The notes beneath the pieces were generated by a model. That model was not told the origin of the DNA. It was given only the letters and a program-made list of their open reading frames with translations, and did not search any database. The position numbers and the translations under genes were made by a program. DNA of 41,372 nt from an uncultured Butyrivibrio sp. (GTDB taxonomy: Bacteria > Bacillota > Clostridia > Lachnospirales > Lachnospiraceae), in NCBI GenBank assembly GCA_947167765.1, contig CAMVJI010000007.1, forward strand, positions 1 through 41,372, given 5' to 3'. Shown here one piece after another: positions 1-9,722 of the stretch. The stretch's first letter is position 1. Each line of letters starts with the position of its first letter.

Positions 1-1126
1 TCATATGATACAGGAAATCTGACATTTCGTAAATAACCTCATTGTCATTTGGGTTTTTGGCAGCTATAACCATCTCTGTAGCTTCCTCTCCCACCTTTTT
101 AAGGATCTTGTCAATGCCCTTATCGAACAGATAATTTGTATAAGACCCTTCTCTTGGATTTTTTTTTCTGTCCTTAATAACTTCATAGACACTGTCTAAA
201 ACCTTCTGAGGGTTTTTCTCGCTGTATTCTTTTTTAGCGATGTCGTTAAAGAAGCAGGAATAACTTCCAGTATGGCAGGCTGCGCCAATCTGCTTGACCT
301 TGGCAAGAATTGTGTCAAGATCGCAGTCAGCTGTAAGGCTTTTAACAAACTGATAATGAGAACTTGTTTCTCCCTTTATCCAAAGTTCGTTCCTTGAACG
401 GCTAAAATATGTCATCTTGCCTGTTTCAAGAGTCTTATTATAGGCTTCTTCGTTCATGTATGCCAGCATCAGAACCTGATCAGTCCTGTAGTCCTGAACG
501 ATAACAGGAACCATTCCATCTGAGTTTTTCTTAAGATCAGCCCAGGCAAAAGAACTACTTAATGACCTGTCAGTAACATCCTTTTCGATAACATCCTTGC
601 CATCGTAAAAGAGATACTCATCATTTTCAGTATCAGGAAGTTTTGCCCCATCCTGATCCACAAATCGGATGAGTTCTGAGCTTAATGCATCTACCTGGTC
701 CTTATTGTCTTCAATGGCCATAGGATCATCGTAGCAGATAATTATTTTTTCTTTTCCGAATTTCTCGGAAACCTCTTTTAAAATCTCTATGTTTGAAGGC
801 TTGGAAAAGTTAAGGGCAGCTTTCTTGCAGCCTGCATACAACAGCTTTTTTATATCTTCCATCCTTTTGACATTCCCTGCTCCAGATACAGGTACATCAA
901 CTTCCTTGCAGATGTCCTTGATGATATCAAGGGCTTCTTCATGAGCTGCATCGTTACCAGATTCAGACATATCAAATACAATGATCTCATCAGCACCATT
1001 ATCAGAGATGCTACCTGCATAGGAAACAGGATCATCACTTAGAACGGTCTTTCTGTCCCTTGATGATACTATCTTTTTATTTAAAAGAAATATATAGCCT
1101 GCTACTTTTTTCTTGTTATTCTGCAT
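1..1126 (-). CDS. hisIE: HisIE: phosphoribosyl-AMP cyclohydrolase / phosphoribosyl-ATP diphosphatase with an N-terminal HisF/HisA-like domain; C-terminus truncated by the window start
   Basis: Hand translation from ATG at 1126: [54 protein letters not shown]... (HisF-like), then ...[52 protein letters not shown]...[21 protein letters not shown] (HisI), then HisE-like [56 protein letters not shown]. Absent from the ORF track because its stop is outside the window. Confidence 0.93.
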   Translation of the reverse strand, partial: MQNNKKKVAGYIFLLNKKIVSSRDRKTVLSDDPVSYAGSISDNGADEIIVFDMSESGNDAAHEEALDIIKDICKEVDVPVSGAGNVKRMEDIKKLLYAGCKKAALNFSKPSNIEILKEVSEKFGKEKIIICYDDPMAIEDNKDQVDALSSELIRFVDQDGAKLPDTENDEYLFYDGKDVIEKDVTDRSLSSSFAWADLKKNSDGMVPVIVQDYRTDQVLMLAYMNEEAYNKTLETGKMTYFSRSRNELWIKGETSSHYQFVKSLTADCDLDTILAKVKQIGAACHTGSYSCFFNDIAKKEYSEKNPQKVLDSVYEVIKDRKKNPREGSYTNYLFDKGIDKILKKVGEEATEMVIAAKNPNDNEVIYEMSDFLYHM

Positions 1127-1127
1127 A

Positions 1128-1718
1128 TTAAAGCGCTCCTTTAGTGCTCAGTACATCTGTGATCCTTGGATCATATGTAGATGCCTCATCCAAAGCCTTG
1201 GCGAAGGCCTTAAACATAGCTTCGATCTTGTGGTGGTCGTTCATACCTGTGATCACCCTAATGTGCAGGTTCATTGCTGCTGAGTATGAAACAGCATAAA
1301 AGAACTCTCTTACAAGCTGTGTATCAAAATCGCCAACCATAGGTGCATCGAAATTTGCATCCATAACAAAATATGGTCTTCCACACAGGTCAACAGCGCT
1401 CATCACGAGGGTTTCGTCCATAGGAAGGATCATGCTGCCATATCTTTTGATGCCTTTTTTATCACCAAGAGCTTGTGCTATTGCCTGTCCGAGAACAATT
1501 CCTGTATCTTCAACAGTGTGATGACCATCTACCTCAAGATCTCCGGATACCCTGACATCCATGTCATAAAGCCCGTGTTTTGCAAATCCTGTAAGCATAT
1601 GATCAAAGAAACCAATGCCTGTTTCAATGTTTGAAACACCAGTCCCATCAAGGTTTAATGAAATTTTTATATTTGTTTCTTGCGTTTTTCTCGTAACTGT
1701 GGCTTGTCTTGTCCCCAT
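1128..1718 (-). CDS. hisB: Imidazoleglycerol-phosphate dehydratase
   Basis: ORF with [32 protein letters not shown] and [15 protein letters not shown] motifs; operon context. Confidence 0.97.
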   Translation of the reverse strand: MGTRQATVTRKTQETNIKISLNLDGTGVSNIETGIGFFDHMLTGFAKHGLYDMDVRVSGDLEVDGHHTVEDTGIVLGQAIAQALGDKKGIKRYGSMILPMDETLVMSAVDLCGRPYFVMDANFDAPMVGDFDTQLVREFFYAVSYSAAMNLHIRVITGMNDHHKIEAMFKAFAKALDEASTYDPRITDVLSTKGAL

Positions 1719-1902
1719 AGCTTGTGGCTCCTTAGAAATTTTAACTAAATGTTGTTATTTCGAAATATTAAGATTATGTAAACTTGCATTTAATTTTCAT
1801 TTTAGAAAGTTAACTTGCATTTTTAACACAATTTTACACAATTACAAATGTGATTTTATCGGCATTATCCATATCGGTCATTATTATAAAAACGGTCAAA
1901 TC

Positions 1903-3192
1903 CTATTCAAACCTAACGGCGATAGAATTTGCATGGGCAGTTAGCCCCTCTCTGGTTGCAAACAATTCAATATCTTTGTGTGCATTAAATAAAGCCTGTT
2001 TTGAATAAGAAATAATACTTGTTTTCTTTACAAAATCATCTACTGAAAGTGGCGAGAAGAACCTTGCTGTCCTATTTGTAGGAAGTATATGGTTTGGACC
2101 TGCAAAATAGTCACCAAGAGGCTCTGAGGAGTAATCTCCAAGGAAGATTGCACCTGCATTCTTTATCCTGGTCATGGTTTCATATGGATTCTTAGTAATG
2201 ATCTCAAGGTGCTCAGAAGCAACTGCATTTGCAGCTTCGATAGCATCATCCATATTATCAGCAACAAAGATGTACCCGTAGTTTTCAAGTGACTTCTTAA
2301 TTATATCAGCTCTTGATAAGGTTTTAAGGAATTCGTCTATTTCTTTTGAAACCTTATCAGCCAGATCCTGTGATGTGGTGATCAGTATCGCACTGGCCAT
2401 CTCATCGTGTTCTGCCTGGGATAAGAGATCTGCAGCTACAAACCTTGGATTTGCAGTCTCATCAGCTAAAACTAATATCTCACTTGGTCCTGCTATTGAA
2501 TCAATTGAAACATGTCCAAAGCATGCTTTTTTGGCAAGGGCAACAAAAATATTTCCAGGACCTGTGATCTTATCAACCTTTGGTATACTCTCTGTTCCAA
2601 ATGCCATGGCTGCAATAGCCTGGGCTCCACCGGCTTTATAGCTTTCAGTAACACCTGCTATATCTGCAGCTACAAGTGTTCCAGGGTTAACCTTTCCATC
2701 TTTTCCAGGAGGTGTGCACATTACGATCTTCTCCACGCCTGCAACTTTAGCTGGAACCACGTTCATAAGAACGCTGCTTGGATAAGCTGCTTTACCGCCA
2801 GGAACGTATACACCAGATATCTCAATAGGAAGGATTCTTTGGCCAAGAATGATTCCATCCTCTCTTGTGTCGATCCATGTATTTCTCTTTTGCTTTTCAT
2901 GGAACACTCTTATATTCTCAGCGCTCTTTTTCATAACTTCAATGAACTCTGGATCAAGTGCCTCATAAGCTTCCTTAATCTCATCATCTGTTATTTTAAT
3001 GCAGGAGGCATCCAAAGTACATTTATCAAACTTTGCTGTGTATTCAAACAAAGCTTTATCACCATTATTACGAATATCATTTATTATTTCATTTACTGTG
3101 TTTTCGTATTCTGTGTAGCTTCCAGGATTTCTGTTTAAAAGATTGCCTAAAAGCTCCTTCTTTGTATTTTCTGTCAGCTTAAGAGTTCTCAT
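1903..3192 (-). CDS. hisD: Histidinol dehydrogenase
   Basis: GVYVPGGKAAYPSSVLMNVVPAKVAGV, TGPGNIFVALAKK, SIAGPSEILVLADETA, GPNHILPT motifs. Confidence 0.98.
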   Translation of the reverse strand: MRTLKLTENTKKELLGNLLNRNPGSYTEYENTVNEIINDIRNNGDKALFEYTAKFDKCTLDASCIKITDDEIKEAYEALDPEFIEVMKKSAENIRVFHEKQKRNTWIDTREDGIILGQRILPIEISGVYVPGGKAAYPSSVLMNVVPAKVAGVEKIVMCTPPGKDGKVNPGTLVAADIAGVTESYKAGGAQAIAAMAFGTESIPKVDKITGPGNIFVALAKKACFGHVSIDSIAGPSEILVLADETANPRFVAADLLSQAEHDEMASAILITTSQDLADKVSKEIDEFLKTLSRADIIKKSLENYGYIFVADNMDDAIEAANAVASEHLEIITKNPYETMTRIKNAGAIFLGDYSSEPLGDYFAGPNHILPTNRTARFFSPLSVDDFVKKTSIISYSKQALFNAHKDIELFATREGLTAHANSIAVRFE

Positions 3193-3193
3193 A

Positions 3194-3832
3194 TCAGCTT
3201 AAGTTCTCCTTCATATCACTAATGAGCTTGCGGATCCTGTCTGTTTCCATCTGCATACTAACCTGATTAACAATCATTCTAGCAGAAAGTGGACAGATCT
3301 CTTCCAAAACTTCAAGGCCGTTTTCTCTAAGAGTGGATCCTGTTTCTACGATATCTACTATCACATCTGAAAGATTAACGATAGGTCCAAGTTCAACTGA
3401 ACCATTGAGTTTTATTATATCAACAGTCTGATGCTTTTTATTAAAGAAATAGTCTTTAGCTATTCCTGGGTATTTACTTGCAACTCTGATCATCTCTCTG
3501 TGCTCTAAAAGCTCTTTTGCCTCGTGAGGTCCGCATACGCACATCCTGCACTTTCCAAAGCCCAGGTCAAGAACCTCATAGACCCTTCTGTTTTCTTCCA
3601 GGATCGTATCTGCGCCTACTATTCCAATGTCTGCCGCACCATACTCTACATATGTTGGTACATCAGGACCCTTGGCCAAAAAGAATTTTAGTTTTAATTC
3701 CTCATTGGTAAATATAAGCTTTCTTGTCTTTTTATCCAGTATCTCATCACAATGGATCCCACATTTTGCAAGAAGTTCCATAGTGTCATTAACAAGTCTT
3801 CCCTTACCAAGAGCAAAAGTAAGATATCTCAT
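3194..3832 (-). CDS. hisG: ATP phosphoribosyltransferase, short form (HisG_S)
   Basis: 212 aa, LTFALGKGRL, ADIGIVGADTILE, DIVETGSTLRENGL; short form goes with adjacent hisZ. Confidence 0.97.
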   Translation of the reverse strand: MRYLTFALGKGRLVNDTMELLAKCGIHCDEILDKKTRKLIFTNEELKLKFFLAKGPDVPTYVEYGAADIGIVGADTILEENRRVYEVLDLGFGKCRMCVCGPHEAKELLEHREMIRVASKYPGIAKDYFFNKKHQTVDIIKLNGSVELGPIVNLSDVIVDIVETGSTLRENGLEVLEEICPLSARMIVNQVSMQMETDRIRKLISDMKENLS

Positions 3833-3836
3833 TGTC

Positions 3837-4958
3837 TCACCCTCTCTTTTTCACATTCTTAAGTGCAACTGCTTTGCCTGTAGATCTAAGGCTAGATGCT
3901 TTTTTCAGGCTCTCAGAAAAAGTGCTTTCATCGTATTCAATAACAATTGGCGCCTCTTCATGTAAAATCTCAATATTCTGCCTGTAAAGAGCTGACATAA
4001 GATCGTCAAGCAGTATTACAAATCCTATGGCAGGAGCATCTTTTCCGTATTTTCCAATAAGGGAATCATATCTTCCACCTTTGGCGATTGCATCACCAAC
4101 GCCGTAAGTATAAGCGCTGAATATAACCCCTGTGTAGTAATTGAACTTACTAAGCATACCAAGGTCAAAAGATACGTACTGACTTACGCCATATTCTTTT
4201 AATACCTGATACAGCCTTTTAAGCCTTGAAATCGCTTGGATTGACCTTTCGTTATTAACCTGCTTCCTTGCTCTGTCAAGGGCCTCGTCAGAGCCAATAA
4301 ACTCGGAAAATCTAACGATCAGTTCCTTATATTTGTCAGGAATAAGCCTTTCAGTCATAATATTCTCAGCTGCGAAGTAATTCTTTTGCAGTATCTGCTC
4401 CCTGACCATTTCCTCAGTATCTTCATCAATTCCAGCTTCTTCGCATAGGCCCTTGTAGTAATCAGCATCGCCAATGCTGACCTGGAATTCTTTAAGGCCT
4501 GAACTTTTTAAGGATTCGATCAAAAGAGCTATCATCTCAGCATCAGCAAAGACCGAATCATCATTTAAAAGCTCAACACCTATGTTGTAATTTTCCTTTA
4601 ATTTGCCCTGCAGATTAGAAGTATTAAGAAATGACTTTCCCTGATATACCACTCTTACAGGTTCTGAATCTTCAAGCATGACCTTTGAAGCACATCTTGC
4701 TATTGATGGTGTAAAGTCAGGCCTTAGCACCAATGTGTTACCTTCTTTATCAAAGAACTTATAAAGCTCCTTCGCATCAGAAGCATTGATCTCATCAGAA
4801 AAAACATCGAAAAATTCAAATGTTGGAGTATCTATATCCTGAAAGCCAAAGCTCTTCATTTTACTGTAAATCTTGTCCTTTATGAGTATACGGTCGCTGC
4901 ATTCAGTTCCGTAGATATCCCTGACACCATCAGGTGTATGTAATAAGACTTTGTTCAT
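3837..4958 (-). CDS. hisZ: ATP phosphoribosyltransferase regulatory subunit (HisRS-like)
   Basis: N-terminal TPDGVRDIYG, LRPDFTPSIAR, YYTGVIFSAYTYGVGDAIAKGGRYDSLIGKYGKDAPAIGF; precedes hisG. Confidence 0.93.
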   Translation of the reverse strand: MNKVLLHTPDGVRDIYGTECSDRILIKDKIYSKMKSFGFQDIDTPTFEFFDVFSDEINASDAKELYKFFDKEGNTLVLRPDFTPSIARCASKVMLEDSEPVRVVYQGKSFLNTSNLQGKLKENYNIGVELLNDDSVFADAEMIALLIESLKSSGLKEFQVSIGDADYYKGLCEEAGIDEDTEEMVREQILQKNYFAAENIMTERLIPDKYKELIVRFSEFIGSDEALDRARKQVNNERSIQAISRLKRLYQVLKEYGVSQYVSFDLGMLSKFNYYTGVIFSAYTYGVGDAIAKGGRYDSLIGKYGKDAPAIGFVILLDDLMSALYRQNIEILHEEAPIVIEYDESTFSESLKKASSLRSTGKAVALKNVKKRG

Positions 4959-4984
4959 ATAAACCTCACTTTAGTAATGCGCAG

Positions 4985-5008
4985 TGCTACTATGCTAATA
5001 TGCTACTA
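4985..5008. repeat. Three tandem 8-bp units (TGCTACTA TGCTAATA TGCTACTA)
   Basis: Read directly on the plus strand; sits just downstream of the predicted his TSS. Confidence 0.8.
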
Positions 5009-5016
5009 TAATAGAG

Positions 5017-5045
5017 AGTTTACAATATTGATAAACACGTGTCAA
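5017..5045 (-). promoter_or_regulatory. Putative sigma-A promoter of the his operon
   Basis: Minus-strand TTGACA (5040-5045), 17-bp spacer, TAAACT (5017-5022), upstream of hisZ. Confidence 0.6.
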
Positions 5046-5053
5046 TCTTTTTA

Positions 5054-5590
5054 TTACCGCATATCAAGATCGGTGGATAAAGCATCAAGGTAAGGCACAA
5101 ATATACCTGCTTCATGGCTTTGTCTCAAAATATATTTTTCATCAAGCTCCTCATGCCTGAAGCTCTTTCTTCCACCGTTTTGTGCTCTGTCCCAAAAAAC
5201 CTTAAGATCTCTGTATGGCAGATAATAAAACTCATTAAGGCCTGTATAATAGATCAGGAAAAAAGCAACACCATCCTGTTTTTCAAAGTTTTCCATGAAG
5301 CTAACCTGATGGGGATGGATGTTTTCAAGGGCAAAGGTTTCCTGTGCACATTCTTTGGCATCAAAGCACACTGGAATTCCCTGAACAGCACCAATGTAGT
5401 CAACAGTACTCTTCTGGTCAAAATAAGCCAGAGTTATATGCCGTGTTTCTTTATCGATATTAATTGGCGTAATTGGAGTCGGGATCTTCTGAATAAGAGC
5501 AAGTCCAAGCTCGCCATATCTTTCATTGGTTCTGTTTATAAGTTCCTCTAAAGTTGAGCCTCTAAGGCCCCTTGAATTCCATGTTGGCAT
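5054..5590 (-). CDS. recU: Holliday junction resolvase RecU
   Basis: NSRGLRGSTLEELINRTNERY, YIGAVQGIPVCFDAKECAQETF, HPHQVSFMENFEKQDGVAFFLIYY. Confidence 0.95.
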   Translation of the reverse strand: MPTWNSRGLRGSTLEELINRTNERYGELGLALIQKIPTPITPINIDKETRHITLAYFDQKSTVDYIGAVQGIPVCFDAKECAQETFALENIHPHQVSFMENFEKQDGVAFFLIYYTGLNEFYYLPYRDLKVFWDRAQNGGRKSFRHEELDEKYILRQSHEAGIFVPYLDALSTDLDMR

Positions 5591-5593
5591 ATT

Positions 5594-6559
5594 TTATCCT
5601 GTTATCTTTTGAAATTCTTTTGGAAGCTGCGCTACAAATTCCCTGCCACATAAGATATCAAATGGCGTGTTTAAATCTTTGGGAAATCTCACCCTATAGC
5701 TGTGAAGAAGCTGATGATTAAGCATACCGACTTTTTGTCCGCCATACTTAATATCTCCAATTATCGGATGGCCGATACTGGATAAATGAGCTCTTATCTG
5801 ATGGGGCTTACCTGTCACAAGCTTAACTTCAAGTACAGTTAGGTCTTTTTCCCTAATATAATCTACAGGCTCGTACTCAGTCTCTATATAAGAGTATCCA
5901 TCTCCAGGGTCATTTACCTTAATATCAACCTTATTTTTCTTTTCATCTTTGCTCAAATACCCCTTAAGGGATACAGGCTCGGTCAGATGTCCAGATACAA
6001 TTGTTCTGTAATATTTATCTATAAGGCGCCTGCTTATAAGATCATTCATAGTCCTTGCGCCAATAAGGGACTTGGCGCAAATAACAAGTCCGCTGGTATT
6101 CCTGTCAAGTCTGTTGCAGATCGATGGCCTGTAGGATGAAAGGCTTTCTTTTGAAACATCTCCTTTGTTTAAAAGATAATCAATAAGCCACTCATTAAGA
6201 CTTATATCATCTGCTTTTGCTTTTTGTGACAAAACTCCAAAAGGTTTATTTACCAAAACTATATTGTCGTCTTCATATATTACAGAAATATTTCCAAGTG
6301 TATTTAAGGCTTTCCCATCATTTTCTTTAGGCACAGCATTACCTTTTAGTTTTTCAAAGGTTTCATCAGAAAAGAAAACCCTGATAACGTCGCTTTCTTT
6401 TAGCTTCTCTGTGCCATCAGCTTTTTTACCGTTTAGAATAATATTCTTTTTTCGAAGCATTTTATATATAAAACCAGTTGAAGCCTCTTTAAAATAAAAG
6501 TTAAGAAACCGGTCAAGCCTCTTATCAGCTTCATTTGGTCCGATCATTATCTCACGCAT
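5594..6559 (-). CDS. RluA-family pseudouridine synthase
   Basis: Catalytic RPSICNRLDRNTSGLVICAKS motif, KPHQIRAHLSSIGHPIIGDIKYGG. Confidence 0.94.
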   Translation of the reverse strand: MREIMIGPNEADKRLDRFLNFYFKEASTGFIYKMLRKKNIILNGKKADGTEKLKESDVIRVFFSDETFEKLKGNAVPKENDGKALNTLGNISVIYEDDNIVLVNKPFGVLSQKAKADDISLNEWLIDYLLNKGDVSKESLSSYRPSICNRLDRNTSGLVICAKSLIGARTMNDLISRRLIDKYYRTIVSGHLTEPVSLKGYLSKDEKKNKVDIKVNDPGDGYSYIETEYEPVDYIREKDLTVLEVKLVTGKPHQIRAHLSSIGHPIIGDIKYGGQKVGMLNHQLLHSYRVRFPKDLNTPFDILCGREFVAQLPKEFQKITG

Positions 6560-6568
6560 AGGCTTTCC

Positions 6569-7171
6569 TTATAAAGAAATAGAAAGAAGTACTGACGCTG
6601 CAGTCTCCTGAGTACCTGGAACCCAGGCATCTTCCAGTGCCATGGGATCAATACTTTTATCCTGCCTTATCCTCTCAAGCTGAGAGAGCCTTAAACAGAA
6701 ATCATCAAGCTTATTAAAAGCTTTAACGCTGTAGCTTCCGTATCCATTTTGTGCCATCATCTTTTTGATGTGCTTTTCAAGGTCAATCAGATCAAATGAA
6801 TCATCCTCTACAAAGCAGCATATATTCTTATCAAGGACTGTAGATGCTGCCACATTAAAATTCTTGTCATACGATGTTATAACTTCATCGTAGCGTATAA
6901 GAAGTCCACCTTTGTTTTCTTGAATCTTTTGAAAAGAGCTGTCACTACATCCTTTTGCCCTCATAAACATTATCAGGTTTACTGCGCTCCAACCTGCAGG
7001 AAGGCATAAAAGTGCTGCTATAATACTTAAATAATTTTTACTGGAGCCAAAAATAAAAAGGCCTGAAAGGAACAGCGCAAGGACTACAAGTAAAAATAGT
7101 CCTGTGCGCAATATTCCAATCTGCCTTCTGTATCTGATATATCCAAAATCACCCTTAAAACTTTTCTTCAT
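6569..7171 (-). CDS. Hypothetical protein with two predicted N-terminal TM helices
   Basis: ORF extends to 7186, but the start MKKSFKGDFG at 7171 makes an ATGA overlap with the upstream HAD gene stop; hydrophobic stretches GLFLLVVLALFLSGLFIFG and YLSIIAALLCLPAGWSAVNLIMFM. Confidence 0.75.
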   Translation of the reverse strand: MKKSFKGDFGYIRYRRQIGILRTGLFLLVVLALFLSGLFIFGSSKNYLSIIAALLCLPAGWSAVNLIMFMRAKGCSDSSFQKIQENKGGLLIRYDEVITSYDKNFNVAASTVLDKNICCFVEDDSFDLIDLEKHIKKMMAQNGYGSYSVKAFNKLDDFCLRLSQLERIRQDKSIDPMALEDAWVPGTQETAASVLLSISL

Positions 7172-7827
7172 GAAACAAATCCCCAATAATCTTCTATGTA
7201 TAAGTCTGATAACTGTTTTTTTAGATCATCGCTGTGTCTTGAGTAGTCATCACTTACAGCGACCACAGTCATTCCTGCATTTCTTGCAGCTTTGATACCA
7301 TCTACAAGGTCTTCAAAAACAAGGCACTTTTTGGGATCAACCCCCAGCTCTTTAGCAACTAAAAGGTAGATATCAGGAGCTGGTTTGCCTTTATGTACTT
7401 CTGTTCCGGATTTGATACTTTGAAATTTTTCTCTTATATCATGGGAATAAAGAACCTGTTCAATAAGCTCAGTTGAATTGCTTGAAGCAATGCCAAGCTT
7501 TATCCCCCTCTCCTCACAAAGACTAAGAAAATCAAACACACCATTCTTTAATGGAACCTCATGTGTGTATTTATCAAAAGCCATTCTGTTCCAGTCATCA
7601 CCTATTTTTTCGATGGTATCAGGAAGTGAAAATCTTTCCTTAAAATAAATAGCCGTTTCTACAAAGCTCCTTCCACCTATCTCCGTTTGAAGATCCTTTG
7701 GAGCTTCAATCCCAAAGCCTTTTAAATATTCGATATCAATAGCCTTCCACATCCACATGGAATCTACAAGTGATCCATCAAGATCAAAGATCACTGCTTC
7801 AAAATCATTTAAATCTATCTTTGACAT
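7168..7827 (-). CDS. HAD-superfamily phosphatase (beta-phosphoglucomutase-like)
   Basis: AVIFDLDGSLVDSMWMW, GIASSNSTELIEQVL, GKPAPDIYLLVAKELGVDPKKCLVFEDLVDGIKAARNAGM. Confidence 0.93.
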   Translation of the reverse strand: MSKIDLNDFEAVIFDLDGSLVDSMWMWKAIDIEYLKGFGIEAPKDLQTEIGGRSFVETAIYFKERFSLPDTIEKIGDDWNRMAFDKYTHEVPLKNGVFDFLSLCEERGIKLGIASSNSTELIEQVLYSHDIREKFQSIKSGTEVHKGKPAPDIYLLVAKELGVDPKKCLVFEDLVDGIKAARNAGMTVVAVSDDYSRHSDDLKKQLSDLYIEDYWGFVS

Positions 7828-7835
7828 ATATATCC

Positions 7836-8594
7836 TTACTTGTTTAATAAATCTATTTCCTGCTGTGATAAAGGCCTGTACTCCCCAGGCTTTAGATCAT
7901 CAGGAAGCTGCAGCGGTCCCATGGAAATTCGTTTTAAGAACAGCACTTCATTTCCGACAGCTTCAAGCATCCTCTTAACCTGATGGAATCTTCCTTCGTG
8001 GATAGAAAGAAATATCACAGGTCTTCCAGTGTCATCGCTTGGCCCATAGGTAACCCTTGCAGGAAGGGTGTAATCTACTGTTCCATCTTCCTTTCTATCA
8101 CCAATATTAACGCCTTCTTCAAGCTTTAACTTGTCCGCATCTGAAAGAGCGTCTCTTAAATGGACCTCGTAGGTCTTATCTACATGCTTTTTAGGAGACA
8201 AAAGCCTGTGAATAAGACCTCCGTCATCGGTTATAAGAAGAAGTCCCTCTGTATCAATATCAAGTCTTCCACAGGGACTTAATCCCTTTATGTTTTCGTC
8301 CTTTAGAAGATCTAAAACAGTCGTATTTTTACCATCTGTAGTTGCACTGACAACACCCTGAGGCTTGTTTAGAAGATAATAGTGATACTTTTCATAGCCA
8401 AGAACAACGTCGTCAAAAGAAATCTCGTCAGCATTTTCATCAATGTGAACATCGCTTTTTGATGCAACTATTCCATTTATCTTACATCTTCCGTTCTTTA
8501 CATATTCTTTTATCTGTTTGCGGGTACCAATATTATGTTCCCCAAGAAATTTATCAAGTCTCAAAAGCACTCCATCAATATACAAAAGACGCAT
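7836..8594 (-). CDS. RsuA-family pseudouridine synthase
   Basis: S4-like RLDKFLGEHNIGTRKQIKEYVKNGRCKING, GRLDIDTEGLLLITDDG, GRFHQVKRMLEAVGNEV. True start probably TTG at 8564 (GGAG upstream), removing the overlap with the amidase gene. Confidence 0.92.
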   Translation of the reverse strand: MRLLYIDGVLLRLDKFLGEHNIGTRKQIKEYVKNGRCKINGIVASKSDVHIDENADEISFDDVVLGYEKYHYYLLNKPQGVVSATTDGKNTTVLDLLKDENIKGLSPCGRLDIDTEGLLLITDDGGLIHRLLSPKKHVDKTYEVHLRDALSDADKLKLEEGVNIGDRKEDGTVDYTLPARVTYGPSDDTGRPVIFLSIHEGRFHQVKRMLEAVGNEVLFLKRISMGPLQLPDDLKPGEYRPLSQQEIDLLNK

Positions 8595-9654
8595 TTACAG
8601 TAACTGGCGCGCTGGTAGAATCCTTTTCATAGTTGTTGTATGCTTTTACAACAATACTTGGATTTGTTGTTCCTGAAGGAACTTTAACATTAAATGACTG
8701 AGTAGGCTTAGTCCTGTCCCACATCTGCAAAGGACAGAAAGTCTTACCACCGTCATAGCTATAACTAAAGTAAATTACAGGACTCTGCTTATCTACTGCT
8801 GTAAGTTCAACAAGGACATTACCACTTGCCAAATCGTAGCCAAGAACCTTTATGTTGCACTGATCGGGACCAGTTTCATCCTGATAGAGTTTTCCGCTTG
8901 GCTTTTTTACAGATTTGTAAGTAAAGCCTGAAAAATCAGTACCTAAAGTTTTCGACTTAAGGCCATAGTATTTGGCAATAGCTGTGGCATCTGACTGGGC
9001 CAGCTTGTTTATGAAGTTGTTTGTTTTCACCAGTGAAACATCATTGCCATTATCAATATATGCATGCTCCAAAATTACACATGGCATATTCCTTGCTACG
9101 CACTGTCTTATTATTCCGTAGTAATCATTTCCTGATGAGCCAATCCTTGTCTTAACACCTTTTTGGTAAAGTCCAAGTCCGTTCCATTCAGCAGATACAA
9201 TTTGTCCGAAGTTATATCCCTTTTGATAGTAAGAACCGAAGGTTGAAGTCCACACTTCTGAGCCATAAAACAGGTGCTCACTGGATGCGTTGAAGTGGAT
9301 ACTGAAAACAAAATCAGCATTTACATTTTGAGCAAATTTTGCCCTGTCCTCCAAAGACATGATCACATCTGTTGTTCTTGTCTGATAAACAGTAATGCCT
9401 TCGTATTTTTCAAGCTCTGACTTAAGTATATTTGCAAGCTGAAGAGTCAACTCTTTTTCAGAAAGGCCATTATACTGTGCTCCAAGATTGCGATCTCCTG
9501 TTCCTCCGTGACCTGGGTCAATAACTACAACTACATTCTTATTTGCGGCCTCAGCATTAACTGAAAAACCAGGATTTATAAAAAGAGAAATCACAAATGC
9601 CATTACCCAAAGATATGACATTAACTTTTTTGCGATAATTGACTTATTTTTCAT
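8575..9654 (-). CDS. Secreted N-acetylmuramoyl-L-alanine amidase (Amidase_3)
   Basis: Signal-like N-terminus; VVVIDPGHGGTGDRNLGAQYNGLSEKELTLQLANIL, FVFSIHFNAS, VILEHAYIDN. Confidence 0.92.
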   Translation of the reverse strand: MKNKSIIAKKLMSYLWVMAFVISLFINPGFSVNAEAANKNVVVVIDPGHGGTGDRNLGAQYNGLSEKELTLQLANILKSELEKYEGITVYQTRTTDVIMSLEDRAKFAQNVNADFVFSIHFNASSEHLFYGSEVWTSTFGSYYQKGYNFGQIVSAEWNGLGLYQKGVKTRIGSSGNDYYGIIRQCVARNMPCVILEHAYIDNGNDVSLVKTNNFINKLAQSDATAIAKYYGLKSKTLGTDFSGFTYKSVKKPSGKLYQDETGPDQCNIKVLGYDLASGNVLVELTAVDKQSPVIYFSYSYDGGKTFCPLQMWDRTKPTQSFNVKVPSGTTNPSIVVKAYNNYEKDSTSAPVTVNASFVY

Positions 9655-9679
9655 AACTTTTCCCTCTCACACTATAAAG

Positions 9680-9710
9680 ATAAAAAGCTGTCGCTATAAA
9701 GCGGCAGCTG
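9680..9710 (-). terminator. Rho-independent terminator downstream of the coiled-coil gene
   Basis: Minus-strand stem AGCTGCCGC / GCGACAGCT (one mismatch) followed by a T run. Confidence 0.6.
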
Positions 9711-9722
9711 TTAAAGCAAAAA

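Noticed and set aside
850-1038. 62-aa minus-strand ORF
   Set aside because: Out-of-frame shadow inside the hisIE coding frame.
1615-1944. 109-aa plus-strand ORF across the hisB-hisD gap
   Set aside because: Overlaps both genes antisense, no RBS or recognisable domain.
2512-3138. 208-aa plus-strand ORF
   Set aside because: Fully antisense to hisD, low-complexity Cys/Phe/Ile-rich composition typical of shadow ORFs.
4959-5053. Possible T-box or His attenuator before hisZ
   Set aside because: Leader after the predicted TSS is only about 50 nt, with no His-codon run, no T-box core and no terminator.
5114-5551. 145-aa plus-strand ORF
   Set aside because: Antisense to recU, no protein-like features.
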